A stretch of DNA of 64,000 nt from Candidatus Gagatemarchaeum stordalenia (GCA_003164815.1 PLUF01000095.1:20063-84062), one strand, 5' to 3'; positions 53,041-62,585 are shown, counted from the stretch's first letter. Numbers and translations: made by a program. The notes: generated by a model not told the origin, from the sequence alone.

Positions 53041-53957
53041 TTTCTGGGGTCCTTCCCTTTGGTTGCCGTTCCACCCCGTACCACTGATATCACGACCCAT
53101 AGGATTACCGCCGTTGTCATTAGCATTGCACCGACTAGTGTACAGCAGATCGCCAACAAGCTGACACTTATCATTAGGGTTTTGGTCGCAATGTAAGCTT
53201 CCGCAGCCCAATACCAGAAACCGAGTGCTATCCCGAGCAACGAAATCCCAGGTATGCCATAGAACATGAGTGGATGTCTTATCGAGACATGTTTCACGGT
53301 TGCCAGAACGACATCGAGACCATGATAGAGCGGATTATGCGTTGACGAATCCTCGTTGTAGAGAACATTTACGGGCACCTCGGCTATTCGCAAGCCGGCC
53401 TTCTGACTCTTCACGAGCAACTCCGTGCTTGCACCCATTCCCATTTCGCCGAGTGTCAAGGAGTCGAGAGCCCTCCTGTTGTACGCCCTCAAACCGGACT
53501 GGGAGTCGGTTATGCTTTCGTTAGACACGAGGTTTGTGAACCTAGTGATGACCTTTACTCCGGCTTGTCTATACATCGGCGCTGCAACATGACTATCGGT
53601 CAGGAATCTTGAGCCAATTACAATGTCTGCCTCTCCATCGATTATGGGCTTAACCAAGACCGGAATCTCCTCTGGCTGATGCTGGCCATCGGCGTCCAAG
53701 GTAACAAAGATATCGGCTTTCTCTCGTCTTGCTTCATCAAACAGAGTAGCCAGTGCGGCCCCGTAACCCGAGTTCCGATCGTGCGCAAAGACCTGTGCTC
53801 CAAGCTGTCTCGCAATCTCAGCTGTTGCATCACTAGAGCCGTCGTCGCAGACGAATACCTTGTCCGCGAATCTCTTGGCCCTCACAATTACTCCGGCGAT
53901 ACTTTCTTCCTCGTTGTACGCCGGCATACCTACGATCAGCAATCGATCTTCCCCCAA
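53037..53957 (-). CDS. Family 2 glycosyltransferase, dolichyl-phosphate sugar synthase-like
   Basis: 306 residues. GT2 domain with MPAYNEEESIAGVI, VCDDGSSDATAEIA, TLDADGQHQP (the D-x-D), GSRFL and SGLRAYNRRAL; two C-terminal membrane helices (about 236-258, 268-296). Probably charges a polyprenyl phosphate with a sugar for use by GT-C enzymes. TTG start, leaderless, with TTTATTAGC about 28 bp upstream. Confidence 0.92.
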   Translation of the reverse strand: MGEDRLLIVGMPAYNEEESIAGVIVRAKRFADKVFVCDDGSSDATAEIARQLGAQVFAHDRNSGYGAALATLFDEARREKADIFVTLDADGQHQPEEIPVLVKPIIDGEADIVIGSRFLTDSHVAAPMYRQAGVKVITRFTNLVSNESITDSQSGLRAYNRRALDSLTLGEMGMGASTELLVKSQKAGLRIAEVPVNVLYNEDSSTHNPLYHGLDVVLATVKHVSIRHPLMFYGIPGISLLGIALGFWYWAAEAYIATKTLMISVSLLAICCTLVGAMLMTTAVILWVVISVVRGGTATKGKDPRK

Positions 53958-54124
53958 CTCCTGCAGTATTTTCTATGCGTTAGCTAATAAACATGCAGAG
54001 TTTGCTGATCTTTGGAAAGTGTGCCAATCTCGGCCATAGATGATACCGCGAAGCCCGGACTCCGGCACGCTGGTGTTCACCATGTGACAATTAAGGATGT
54101 AACGAATTCCGCTGAGAAGAGCTG

Positions 54125-55520
54125 TCACCTTCCCTCGTGACTGCCACTCCCCCTTCGCCCGACGCCTAAGTACTTGAAGCCTGCAGCTTCGGCAGCCGCT
54201 GGGTCGAAGACGTTTCTAGCGTCGACGAGCGCGGCGTCCCTTGAAGCAAGCGCGGCGAGCCGTCGTGGGTCGAGGCCTAGGAACTCGGCGTGGGCTGTTC
54301 CTACGACTATGCAATCTGCCTCTTTTACGCCTTCTTCAGCAGACGGGGCAGTCTTGATTCCGAATACCTGTTCTCCGACAAAATATGGGTCGTAGAGCGC
54401 CAGATTAGCACCCAACTCCTTCAGTCTTGAGGCGACCCTCTCCACAGGGCTCAGCTGAACGTCACGAACGTTGGGCTTGTAGGAAGCCCCCAGGAGTGCC
54501 ACCCTCGATCCCTTCACCGTCCTTCCGATGCCGTTGAGCGCCTCCATCACCAGCTCGACGACGTGATTGGGCATCCTGTCGTTTATTTCCCTGGCCAGCC
54601 TAATAATGTAGGGAATGTTCCCGACCTTGACTCCTTCCGCGATCAGGTAGTAGGGGTTGGACGGAAGACAAGGCCCTCCGACTCCTCCGCCGGGATAGTG
54701 TGGCATGAAGTTGTATTTCGTAGCACAGGCGTTGATAACCTCGATTGTGTCGATCCCCAACTTCTCGTATAGGAGAGCGAATTCGTTGGAGAGAGCTATG
54801 TTCACGTCCCTAAAGAGGTTCTCGGTGAGTTTGACCGCGTTGGCGGTCTTCGGGTCGCTGACCTTCACGACCTCCACCCCAAAGGCCGTATGGTACAGGT
54901 GACCGACCGTGTCGCGACAGAGCGGGTCAGCGGAACCCACAATTCTCGGTACAGAGGACATATTCCTCATTATGCTACCGGGGTCGGAGCGTTCCGGGCA
55001 GCTGGCCACACCGAAGTCGACACCAGCCCTGAGGCCGGATTCCACCTCGAGCTCGGGTTGGACCAAGTTCTCTACAGTCCCCGGGCCTACTGTACTCTCG
55101 ACTATGACCACCGCCCCCTTCCGCAGGGAAGCGCCGATCGCGCGGGACGCGCTGCGTACGGCTGAGTAGTCGGGCGTCTTGCTCTCGCTCACCGGGGTGG
55201 GGGACACTTATTATCACGAAGTCAGCACGTCCGACGGCCTCCTCGAAGTCTAGCGTCGCCGTTAACCTGCCGTTCATGACTGTGGCAGCAACGGCCTCGT
55301 CCAAGCCCGGTTCATCGGCGAAGTGGCACTTCCCTGCCCTGATGCTCTCGACTACGCGTGGGTCAATGTCGAGGCCGATGACCCGTGCTCCCGCGCGAGC
55401 GAAGATCGCGGCCGTGGGTAGCCCTATCCGTCCAAGTCCCACCACGGAAAGCCGAAGGGTCCCATCTTTCAGGGAGACACCTACCCGGGCAGGAGTTAGG
55501 TGAAGGTCCTGAGATGCCAT
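54125..55520 (-). pseudogene. UDP-N-acetylmannosamine/UDP-glucose dehydrogenase, frameshifted
   Basis: N-terminal part (from ATG 55520): SVVGLGRIGLPTAAIFARAG (NAD-binding) to ADFVIISVP. C-terminal part in another frame: SPTPVSESKTPDYSAVRSA, ANAVKLTENLFRDVNIAL, PGGGVGGPCLPSNPYYL (catalytic Cys), LLGASYKPNVRDVQLSP. The two join perfectly if one base is removed from a run of five C (G in the + strand, 55199-55203), giving about 440 residues, normal for WecC-type enzymes. A real mutation or a homopolymer sequencing error. Leaderless ATG with GGATATATC about 26 bp upstream. Supplies a uronic acid sugar if functional. Confidence 0.88.
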
Positions 55521-55603
55521 CTGTCCGAGCGGAGCCTTTCAGCCAGATATATCCTAATCTGGATTGAGCATTGGCTGTCAAAAGTCGCCAGTCGAGGCCC
55601 TAC

Positions 55604-56578
55604 TTAGGTTGTGGCGGAGGAACGGGTCTGAATCGGGTTTGACTCGAACCACGCGACCACCTTCTTCAGCCCGTCGTGCAGAGTCGTGCGTGGCACGTAG
55701 CCGAGCCAGCGCACGGCCTTGCTAATGTCAGCGTAGCTGTTCTTGACATCTCCTCGCCTCTCGGACAAATGCACCGGCTCTAGGTCCTCCCTTCCCATGA
55801 TTTGGGCTATAACCCCAGCCAGCTGGTTGATGGTGCAGGTCTTGCCCGCGGCAATATTGAATACCTCTACCGGTTTAACATCCGCCGTCATCGCTAAGAG
55901 GTTTGCTTCCACAACATCCGATACATAGGTGAAGTCGCGGGTCTGTTCTCCGTCTCCGTATATCTTGGGTGGCTGGCCATTCCCGATCCTCCCGATGAAG
56001 ATGGGGATAACGCCGCTGTAGGGACCGAACCTCTGCCTTGGCCCGAAGACGTTGAAGTAACGAAGGCAAATAGTCCGCAGGTCATACACGCGCGCAAAAG
56101 CCACGCAATAGTTCTCGGCGGCTAGCTTGGAGACTGCGTAGGGGGAAAGGGGCCTTGCGGGGAGGTCCTCCCGCTTCGGCAAGACGTCCGTTTCACCATA
56201 GACCGACGAGGAGGAGGCGTACACAAACCGGCTTACTCGCGCGTCGACGGCCGCCTTCAAGACGTTCAGTGTCCCTGTCACATTGGTCGAGTTGGTCACG
56301 AACGGGTCCTCGACCGACCTCGCCACGCTGACCAACGCGGCTTCGTGGATTACAGCGTCGTACCCCTTGACCGCTTCCCTAACGAAGTCCCGGTTAGAGA
56401 TATCCCCTTGATGCAATACGAGATTGTCTCTATTCTCAGTTAGGTTGCCCAGGTCTCCCGTCGCGAGGTTGTCAAGGACACCCACGACGTAGCCGTTCTC
56501 GAGTAGTTGGTCGACGATGTGGCTGCCGATGAAGCCCGCGTCCCCCGTAACTAAAACGCGATGGATATTGGAAGACAT
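55604..56578 (-). CDS. NAD-dependent sugar epimerase (GalE/WbpP-like)
   Basis: 324 residues of the extended short-chain dehydrogenase family: VLVTGDAGFIGSHIVDQL, IHEAALVSVARSVEDP, Ser in YASSSSVYGE and catalytic SPYAVSK (YxxxK), NVFGPRQ, DGEQTRDFTYVSDVV. Interconverts UDP-sugars for the glycan. ATG 56578 taken; a GTG five codons upstream is the alternative. It sits between the dehydrogenase and flippase genes of the same operon direction. Confidence 0.92.
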   Translation of the reverse strand: MSSNIHRVLVTGDAGFIGSHIVDQLLENGYVVGVLDNLATGDLGNLTENRDNLVLHQGDISNRDFVREAVKGYDAVIHEAALVSVARSVEDPFVTNSTNVTGTLNVLKAAVDARVSRFVYASSSSVYGETDVLPKREDLPARPLSPYAVSKLAAENYCVAFARVYDLRTICLRYFNVFGPRQRFGPYSGVIPIFIGRIGNGQPPKIYGDGEQTRDFTYVSDVVEANLLAMTADVKPVEVFNIAAGKTCTINQLAGVIAQIMGREDLEPVHLSERRGDVKNSYADISKAVRWLGYVPRTTLHDGLKKVVAWFESNPIQTRSSATT

Positions 56579-56720
56579 GATGGTTCGCGACACCTCGAAC
56601 TAGGGGACGTAGATACGCCTTCTCCTCATGTGAAGTTAGGTTCTCCTAAAACTTTGCCGCCTACTAGCATATTTCAATATTCAGTTGATGGCCCACAACA
56701 CCTGTCGCCTGTGCGTGTCC

Positions 56721-58292
56721 TCATACGCCATGGCCCGAATGATGCATAATGAAACGCTCGTAGGCGAGAATCGGGAGAACCAAGGACTTGAACCTGCCAA
56801 GCCCCGCCAGCGCCGAGCCCAGAGTCTCGATGTCCCCCGGCCCGATGGCCCGGAGGAGAGGCGCCGCCGTGAGGTACGCCGCTGAGAAGGCGGCGATCTC
56901 TAGAACCAGCACAAAAACCTCGTTGAAGCCCGACATCTCCAGCGGGAGAACGGCGAGGAACGCCAGGATTGAAGAAACGAGAATGGAGAGTGCGGCCTGG
57001 AGGTCCATCCGGGCCTGAAAATACCTTGACGCGAGGTAGAGGCCGATCGCCACGGCGACCATGTTGGAGACGAGGATCGAGTAGATGAGACCGGGAACTC
57101 CGAGTCCGAGGCCTATGGCAAGGAGAGGTGCGAGCGCGAGCTGGACACCAGCGCCGGCCACGCTGAAGATCATGTAGAACCTCGGACGCCCCACTCCGTT
57201 GAAGAAGGACGGCAGCACTCCAAGGCCGAAGAGGAGGGAGATGTTGGCGAAGGAGAGAAGCACCAGGTAGCCGGACGCGACGCTGTACGAGGGTCCCAGA
57301 GGCACGCTGATGATCTGGATCGAGGCTCCCATCAGGAGGAAGATGATGGGGGTGAGCACGAAGGCCATGTACTTGGTGGCGTACGCGAACGCGCGGCTCA
57401 GGTCCCCTTTGGTGCCCTCGAGGTGGGCGAACGCAGGAAAGAGAGCCTGGGTCATCGCCCCGGACGTGAGCGTTATTGCAGTCACGAAGTTGCTGGCGGA
57501 CTGGTAGAACCCGACGAAGCTGTTTGACGCAATCATCGCCAGGATGACCACGACATACTGGGCAGAGATGCTCGCGGCGAACTGCCCTACGAACACCGTT
57601 CGCCCATAGGATAGCATCATCCTGACGTCCGAGGTGAAGCCCTCCAACGGACTCGCACTGGCGCTCCCGGTGCTGTGGAGGAGCAGGACCAAGCTCAGGA
57701 CTCCGGCGAGGCTGACCGAGACGACATAGCCCACCAGCGCCCCGAAGACCGCGAACCCGAGGACGACCAGTGGGACCGCGACGGCCAGCCGGAGAATCGA
57801 TTGGAAGACGTTGGTGACGCTGATCTTGCCCATGTAGCTCCAGCCAAGCAGGGCCGAGACGCCGGCCTGGAAGACGGCCTGGGCGAGGATCAGGAGGGAG
57901 GCGAACTGCACGAGTGAGGTGATCTCGGGCCTGTGCAGGACGAAGTCAGAGAGGAACCCCGAGCTCGCGTATGAGACGCATGTCAGAACCGCGCCGAACA
58001 GCAGAATAAAGACCACTCCGTTGATTGTCATCCTCTTGGCGAGGTCCGGTTCCTGCTGCGACAGATGGTAGGCGGCGTAGCGGGTTATCCCGGAGTTCAC
58101 GCCGAATCCAAGCAGGTTGAGGAGGATGCCGGGAATCAGGACCGCGAGTGAATAGACGCCGTAGTCGCTCGGGCCGAGCAGCCTGGCGATGATGATTATC
58201 GCGACAAAGGAGACTGCTGTGTTGAGGAGGTTCCCGGCGAAGAGGGCGAAAGACCCACGCGTGGACCTGCGGGCGATCTCAAGGCTAGACAA
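56721..58292 (-). CDS. Wzx-like polysaccharide flippase
   Basis: 523 residues from TTG 58292, about 12-14 helices. The N-terminus (RGSFALFAGNLLNTAVSFVAIIIIARLLGPSDYGVYSL) is the MOP-family signature. An ATG at 58334 would lie only a few bases from the TATA-like CTAAATAG (58337-58344), so the TTG is better placed, though without a Shine-Dalgarno sequence. Second flippase in the window; probably exports the glycan made by the 48.7-56.6 kb genes. Confidence 0.88.
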   Translation of the reverse strand: MSSLEIARRSTRGSFALFAGNLLNTAVSFVAIIIIARLLGPSDYGVYSLAVLIPGILLNLLGFGVNSGITRYAAYHLSQQEPDLAKRMTINGVVFILLFGAVLTCVSYASSGFLSDFVLHRPEITSLVQFASLLILAQAVFQAGVSALLGWSYMGKISVTNVFQSILRLAVAVPLVVLGFAVFGALVGYVVSVSLAGVLSLVLLLHSTGSASASPLEGFTSDVRMMLSYGRTVFVGQFAASISAQYVVVILAMIASNSFVGFYQSASNFVTAITLTSGAMTQALFPAFAHLEGTKGDLSRAFAYATKYMAFVLTPIIFLLMGASIQIISVPLGPSYSVASGYLVLLSFANISLLFGLGVLPSFFNGVGRPRFYMIFSVAGAGVQLALAPLLAIGLGLGVPGLIYSILVSNMVAVAIGLYLASRYFQARMDLQAALSILVSSILAFLAVLPLEMSGFNEVFVLVLEIAAFSAAYLTAAPLLRAIGPGDIETLGSALAGLGRFKSLVLPILAYERFIMHHSGHGV

Positions 58293-58334
58293 GTGTCGGT
58301 GGTTTCTCCGGGCTCGCAGTCCGGGCCCCCGCAT

Positions 58335-58625
58335 GACTATTTAGGATTCAACTTCTCCCGCCTGAAGGTTAGCAGATTGCGGCTGCCAGCCAGGGCAACA
58401 GCCCCGACGGGTGACCCGTAAGGCACGCCATGGCGATCAGCAGTTCCGGGCAGCGCTCACCCCTGTCCGGCCGCTCGTCGGCCCCAGGGAGAGGACGGCG
58501 AGAGGAACAGCCTGGCGGCGCGGCCGCCGCTCACTTCCCGGTCCTGCCGCGCGGACGGCGTGGGGTGCGCAGCCGGATGAACCCGCCCTGCTGACCGATG
58601 GAATCAACTTGGATTCTCCCCACCC
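58335..58625. other. GC-rich gene-free region with extensive base-pairing potential
   Basis: No credible protein. On the + strand, a TATA-like CTATTTAGG (about 58335) is followed by closely spaced hairpins GGGC-AACA-GCCC, ACGGG-TGA-CCCGT, CGCCATGGCG, GGCGGC-GCG-GCCGCC and GAATC/GATTC. Long-range complements TCAGCAG/CTGCTGA and CGGCTGC/GCAGCCG also pair in nested order. This suggests a structured RNA of about 250 nt. RNase P and SRP RNA hallmark motifs were looked for and not found. Strand uncertain. Confidence 0.35.
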
Positions 58626-59198
58626 TCATATGAGGCCCAAGACCCTGCGGCCGAAGCTGCCGGGGTAACGGACCAGATATTCCCTGAGGGTAGCCCGGTT
58701 CACCTTCTCAGCGATGTTCCCGAGCACGTCATCCGCGGGAGTCTCTCCGAAGTAGACGAGGTCGATAAGTGTCTTCTCGACATCGGAGACGGGGACGTAG
58801 AAGTCCCCGTAGCGCAGGTAGTCGAATCCGAAGAACCGGTCAGGGTCTATCCTGTGGACGACCACGCTGCTCTCCATGAACGTCCTGACGCCGGGCTTTG
58901 ACCTGCCCGCCGTTACTATGACAACGTTCGTCTCCTGCTCCCAGAGGTCTCTCAGGCTCAGAGCCTCCTGGAGGCCGATGTATGCCGGCTTCAGGGCGAA
59001 GACGCTCACGACCGGGTCGTCGTGGACGCTGTACCACCCGCGCTCTATCCTCTTCAGCTCTCCCCTCTTCGCCAGGTTGTGCAGCATCAGGAGAGCGTAC
59101 CCCCTGTCCTTCACAAGAAGCTCCATGTCCCTGGCCTTGAAGGCGGGGGTGGAACGTGCGAAGCGCCTTGCCTCGTCTAGGTGGACCGCTCTACCCAT
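58626..59198 (-). CDS. AbiEi-like antitoxin/transcriptional regulator
   Basis: 190 residues. An N-terminal winged helix (about 18-60) with YALLMLHNLAKRGELKRIERGWYSV and the AbiEi C-terminal domain DFYVPVSDVEKTLIDLVYFGE. In AbiE systems this protein represses the operon and antagonises the toxin. It is encoded downstream of the toxin gene (22 bp overlap), the reverse of the usual order. Confidence 0.85.
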   Translation of the reverse strand: MGRAVHLDEARRFARSTPAFKARDMELLVKDRGYALLMLHNLAKRGELKRIERGWYSVHDDPVVSVFALKPAYIGLQEALSLRDLWEQETNVVIVTAGRSKPGVRTFMESSVVVHRIDPDRFFGFDYLRYGDFYVPVSDVEKTLIDLVYFGETPADDVLGNIAEKVNRATLREYLVRYPGSFGRRVLGLI

Positions 59199-59836
59199 CT
59201 CTCTATCGCCCCGAGCATGACCTCGGCTGAGGGGACGGCCCCCGCAATTATCGTCGCCTTGAGGGTCGCTTCGTCCGCCGGCGCCCGGTACTCCCTGATC
59301 ATGCGGGCGAGGGGCGCCGTCACCCTGTCCCTCTCCTCAACGCGGTTGAGCAGGAAAAAGATGTCGTAGAGGTCCCTGACCTTCCGTCTCCCCGTGTAGG
59401 CGGATGATTTCTCTATGATGAGCTCCTCTGGAGAGAGCGTGTTCACGAGCGCGAAGCTGCCGTCGAGCATCTCATACGGCCGGACCACGCTGGGCGGGGG
59501 CGCCCTCTTCGCCGCCTCGAAGCTGACGACGGTCTCGGAGTGACTGAACTTCGCGAACACCGTGCTGGCGGTGGCCTTGAACTTCAGCTCCACCATTCCA
59601 TTGGCTGCCACCCCTCGCCTGAAGCGCCGAATCTCCTGTTCGCCGCCCGTCGGGAGGTAAAAATCAACATCCTCAGAGAACCGTCCTCCTCGGTAACACC
59701 TCCAGATCGCAGTGCCTCCGTGCAGCACACAGTCTGGGAAGATGTCGTACGCCTCGGCTACAATCATGTCCTGCGCGAGTGCAACCGACCGGTGGGTTCT
59801 CCTCCTCAACCGGAGCCCGAGTGGGAGCGCTGCCAT
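59177..59836 (-). CDS. AbiEii/AbiGii-type nucleotidyltransferase toxin
   Basis: 219 residues. The nucleotidyltransferase signature LHGGTAIWRCYRGGRFSEDVDFYL holds GG and the D-x-D metal site. SPEELIIEKSSAYTGRRKVRDLYDIFFLL is the conserved C-terminal helix, with Lys and Asp. In this family the toxin blocks growth by adding nucleotides to tRNA ends. ATG 59836 is preferred to TTG 59848 because the TATA box is about 25 bp upstream. Confidence 0.88.
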   Translation of the reverse strand: MAALPLGLRLRRRTHRSVALAQDMIVAEAYDIFPDCVLHGGTAIWRCYRGGRFSEDVDFYLPTGGEQEIRRFRRGVAANGMVELKFKATASTVFAKFSHSETVVSFEAAKRAPPPSVVRPYEMLDGSFALVNTLSPEELIIEKSSAYTGRRKVRDLYDIFFLLNRVEERDRVTAPLARMIREYRAPADEATLKATIIAGAVPSAEVMLGAIERWVERST

Positions 59837-59844
59837 GAGCGAAG

Positions 59845-59880
59845 TCAACGTAAATTATATATAAACATAATCTACGTCGA
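59845..59880 (-). promoter_or_regulatory. Palindromic operator around the abiE TATA box
   Basis: CGTAAATTAT (59849-59858) and ATAATCTACG (59867-59876) are inverted repeats with one mismatch; arms extend to 14 bp with two mismatches (59845-59880). The TATA element TTTATATATAA spans the centre. Binding of the AbiEi regulator here would block transcription directly (inference from characterised AbiE operons). Confidence 0.65.
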
Positions 59881-60138
59881 TTCAGGTTGGCTGGTGGCCG
59901 CGTCGCTGCAAGACCGTCGTGGGCCCGATAAGGCCTCTGGGTCACAGGCGGAGACATCCGTCCGATTCTGCTGCCGCTTGCAGATACAGGTACGAGACCA
60001 CAGACGGCCACGCCCGGCTCATCGCCCCGAGGACAGCATCCCAATGAATGGGCCGGGATGCGAATAAAGTTTAGAGTCCGTAAAGTTTGCAGGTTTCTTC
60101 CGGACCGGAGAGAGTCTCCCCAGCAGCGGTCTCAGCGC
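59881..60138. other. Intergenic region, nothing recognised
   Basis: 258 bp between the abiE promoter and the end of the pilin-like gene. No start codon with promoter and no convincing repeat seen. The A/T-rich GAATAAAGTTTAG near 60062-60074 could be promoter-like or part of a terminator. Confidence 0.3.
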
Positions 60139-61341
60139 TCAGGAGAAGTTACCCAGGACAAGAGACGAGTACCCGGTGGCGTTCTCAGCCAGGGCCGCGT
60201 AGGTCGTGCTGTTCAGCACCAGGAACGAAGGGGCCTGCAGCGCCGGGACGAAGTCAGGGTAGTTCGAGAATGAGGAGAGCGCCATCGGAGCCAGTGATAT
60301 CGTCTTGACGAGGTTCATTGAAGCGTCATAGACCCTGACTTCGTTCTGGGAGATCGCGAACAGCAGCCCATAGTCGAAGATCAGCCCCGACGCCGGAATG
60401 CCTACGTTGTATGTCGTCAACTCCTGGGTGGAGATAGAAATCACCTGGACCTCATCCGCCTGGGGCAGGCTCAGGTAGATGTTCGAGCCGTCGGTCGCGA
60501 CCGCCGAGTAGCCGTTCGAGGGGGCCTGTTGGTCGAAGAGGACCTGGCCGGAAGAGGAGACTGCGGTGACGTAGGGGTTGTAACCTGGCAGTGCCTGTAG
60601 TGACGAGACGCTGAGATATGGGGCCGCGAAGAGCGCGACGAAGAGGCCGTCGTTGACGCTGGCGCTCATGAGCTGGGGGACGTACCGCGTGCCCGGGCCG
60701 AGCTCGTAGAGCACCCCGCTGTTCGACGGATACCCGAAGCCGACCGAGACGTAGACCTGGCCGTCCGCTATCGGCATGACGTCGGTGACGGACCCCTCGC
60801 CAGCATCGAAGACCCAGTCCGGTGTTCCCGATCCGGAGAACGCGTAGACCCGCGCTCCGGAGCTTAGGTAGAACCGGCCGGGTGCGAATGGATTCTCGAA
60901 GAGCTGGTTGTTCCCCGAGACGGCGGAGGCGGCCGGCGAGGTCCAGATCGAGCCCAGGGAGTCTGAGGCGGTGGAGAGGACGAACACGTTTCCAAGCGAA
61001 GTGACGGCCTCCACCGTGTATCCCTCAGGGACCTTCTCCACCAGCGAGCCTCCGACGTCGACCGCGGCGTCGAGGCGGACGGTCCGGGAGCTGTTCGGCT
61101 GCACGAACCTCAGGAACTCGATTGTGGATGTGACTTGGCCGTCGTTTGAGATCGTGAGGTTGGATCCGGAAAGAGAGAGCGATAGGTGCTCGATGCCCTG
61201 AAGCTGGTCCACCTGGGCGCTCTGGTCAGACGCCCCCTGGATGCTCTCCATGGCTCCCACCGCCGAGGACCACGTCTGGATGGAGGCCATCGAGAGCAGG
61301 AAGATCATGATGAAGCCGTAGACTGAGCTGATTGCCTTCAT
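60139..61341 (-). CDS. Secreted beta-propeller protein with type IV pilin-like N-terminus
   Basis: 400 residues. The N-terminus KAISSVYGFIMIFLLSMASIQTW resembles archaeal type III signal peptides plus hydrophobic helix (FlaF/FlaG or pilin class), so it could be processed by the A24 peptidase near 24 kb. The rest is a repeated beta-rich domain (SSGQVLFDQQAPSNGYSAVA, ATDGSNIYLSLPQ, ISQNEVRVYDAS) like a PQQ or WD-type propeller. ATG 61341 taken. TnpB element 2 abuts the start codon, so the native promoter may have been lost or replaced; CACATAATCGG near 61357-61367 could serve. Confidence 0.72.
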   Translation of the reverse strand: MKAISSVYGFIMIFLLSMASIQTWSSAVGAMESIQGASDQSAQVDQLQGIEHLSLSLSGSNLTISNDGQVTSTIEFLRFVQPNSSRTVRLDAAVDVGGSLVEKVPEGYTVEAVTSLGNVFVLSTASDSLGSIWTSPAASAVSGNNQLFENPFAPGRFYLSSGARVYAFSGSGTPDWVFDAGEGSVTDVMPIADGQVYVSVGFGYPSNSGVLYELGPGTRYVPQLMSASVNDGLFVALFAAPYLSVSSLQALPGYNPYVTAVSSSGQVLFDQQAPSNGYSAVATDGSNIYLSLPQADEVQVISISTQELTTYNVGIPASGLIFDYGLLFAISQNEVRVYDASMNLVKTISLAPMALSSFSNYPDFVPALQAPSFLVLNSTTYAALAENATGYSSLVLGNFS

Positions 61342-62513
61342 GGAGAAGGAGCCCGTCCGATTATGTGAACTACCCACGGCTGAAGCTCGTGAGCTTCTTG
61401 CTTCCTCGGCCGAACTTGCCCATCCCGGATGACAGACAGAGGTTCCGCCTCAGCACGGGCCTGTTCCAGACCCGCCTTCAGGATGTTCCTTGCAGCGTTC
61501 ACATCCCTGTCGAGGGTGAGTCCGCACCGGGAACACCGGTGCACCCTCTCATACAGCTCCTTCGGAACCACTTCCCCGCATCCGGAGCATTTCTGCGAAG
61601 TCCCCCTGGGATCGACGAGAATCACTCGTCCACCGCGCCTCTCCGCCTTGTAGGCGGTCAACCGGCGCAGCTGCCCCCACGAGGCGTCCATTATTGCCGA
61701 GGCGAGATTGCGGTTCCTAACCATGTTCTTGGTTCTCAGATTCTCGAAGACGATGGTCTGATGCTCTTTCGTTATCTTGTCTGAGAGCTTGTGGGCGAAG
61801 TCGTCTCTCTGTCTTCGGACAGTCCTCCAGGCCTTCGCGAGCCTGATCCTGGTCTTTTCCCTGTTATTCGAACCGCTTTGTTTCCTCGACAGGTTCCTTT
61901 GCAGGGACTTGATCTTGCAAACAGACTTGGCGAGAATCCTTGGATTCGGAATCATTGTGCCGTCGCTCAGGGTCACAAGGTTCGTGACCCCAAGATCGAC
62001 GCCGATAGCAGGCTTCCCGGGCAGAGCCCTCTCCCGGCCTTCCGGCACTTCGGCGGATATGCAGGCATACCACTGGTCGATGTCCCTGACGATCGTGCAC
62101 GTCTTCGGCGTCCCCTCGATGGGTCGGTGCACTTTCATCTTGATTGCGCCGATCTTCGAAAGCCTGAGCCAGTTGCCAGCCACTCTGAATCCGCCGTACT
62201 GTGGATAGGTGAACGAGCTGTACCTTCCCTTCCGCCTGAACTTCGGATGTTTCGCAATTCCAGCGAAGAATGCTTGGAAGGCCCTGTCCAGCCTGAAGTT
62301 GACATCCTGAAGCACCTGCGAGTGGATGGCCCTCAGGAACTTGTTATCGGCTTTCAGCTTGGGGAGGGAGCCCTGGAGTTCCCAGAGACTGGCTCCGTTC
62401 TCGTTGCGGTCGGAAAGGAGGGCATTGTAGAGATGCCGGCAGGTTTCAAGTGTGTCGCTGAGAAGACCTTCCTGAGCCTTGGTGGGGTAGATGCGGAACC
62501 TGTATGTGAGCAT
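61338..62513 (-). CDS. tnpB: TnpB RNA-guided nuclease, element 2
   Basis: 391 residues with Asp173 (GVDLGVTNL), Glu257 (FENLRTKNM) and Asp337 (DRDVNAARN) of the RuvC site, and zinc-finger Cys309/312 and 327/330; all intact. Leaderless ATG with CTTTTATGC about 27 bp upstream. The frame reads through the right end and stops at 61338, inside the first codon of the pilin-like gene. Close relative of element 1's TnpB. Confidence 0.94.
   Translation of the reverse strand: MLTYRFRIYPTKAQEGLLSDTLETCRHLYNALLSDRNENGASLWELQGSLPKLKADNKFLRAIHSQVLQDVNFRLDRAFQAFFAGIAKHPKFRRKGRYSSFTYPQYGGFRVAGNWLRLSKIGAIKMKVHRPIEGTPKTCTIVRDIDQWYACISAEVPEGRERALPGKPAIGVDLGVTNLVTLSDGTMIPNPRILAKSVCKIKSLQRNLSRKQSGSNNREKTRIRLAKAWRTVRRQRDDFAHKLSDKITKEHQTIVFENLRTKNMVRNRNLASAIMDASWGQLRRLTAYKAERRGGRVILVDPRGTSQKCSGCGEVVPKELYERVHRCSRCGLTLDRDVNAARNILKAGLEQARAEAEPLSVIRDGQVRPRKQEAHELQPWVVHIIGRAPSP
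61382..61397. repeat. Right-end hairpin of TnpB element 2
   Basis: GAAGCTC-GT-GAGCTTC, a perfect seven-base stem, probably recognised by the Y1 transposase and forming the 3' part of the omega RNA. Confidence 0.7.
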
Positions 62514-62560
62514 GGGAATGTAAAAGGCCTCAGCATAAAAGCCCCACCAAACTCGCTTTC

Positions 62561-62585
62561 ATCCCACCGCTGAAGCATGTGGGAT
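62561..62585. repeat. Left-end hairpin of TnpB element 2
   Basis: ATCCCAC and GTGGGAT flank an 11-base loop containing GCTGAAGC; the typical subterminal left-end hairpin of IS200/IS605 elements. Confidence 0.7.

Noticed and set aside
58335..58625. RNase P RNA or SRP RNA
   Set aside because: Looked on both strands for the GAGGAAAGTCC-type and GGAAGGnAGCAGC-type core motifs; neither is present.
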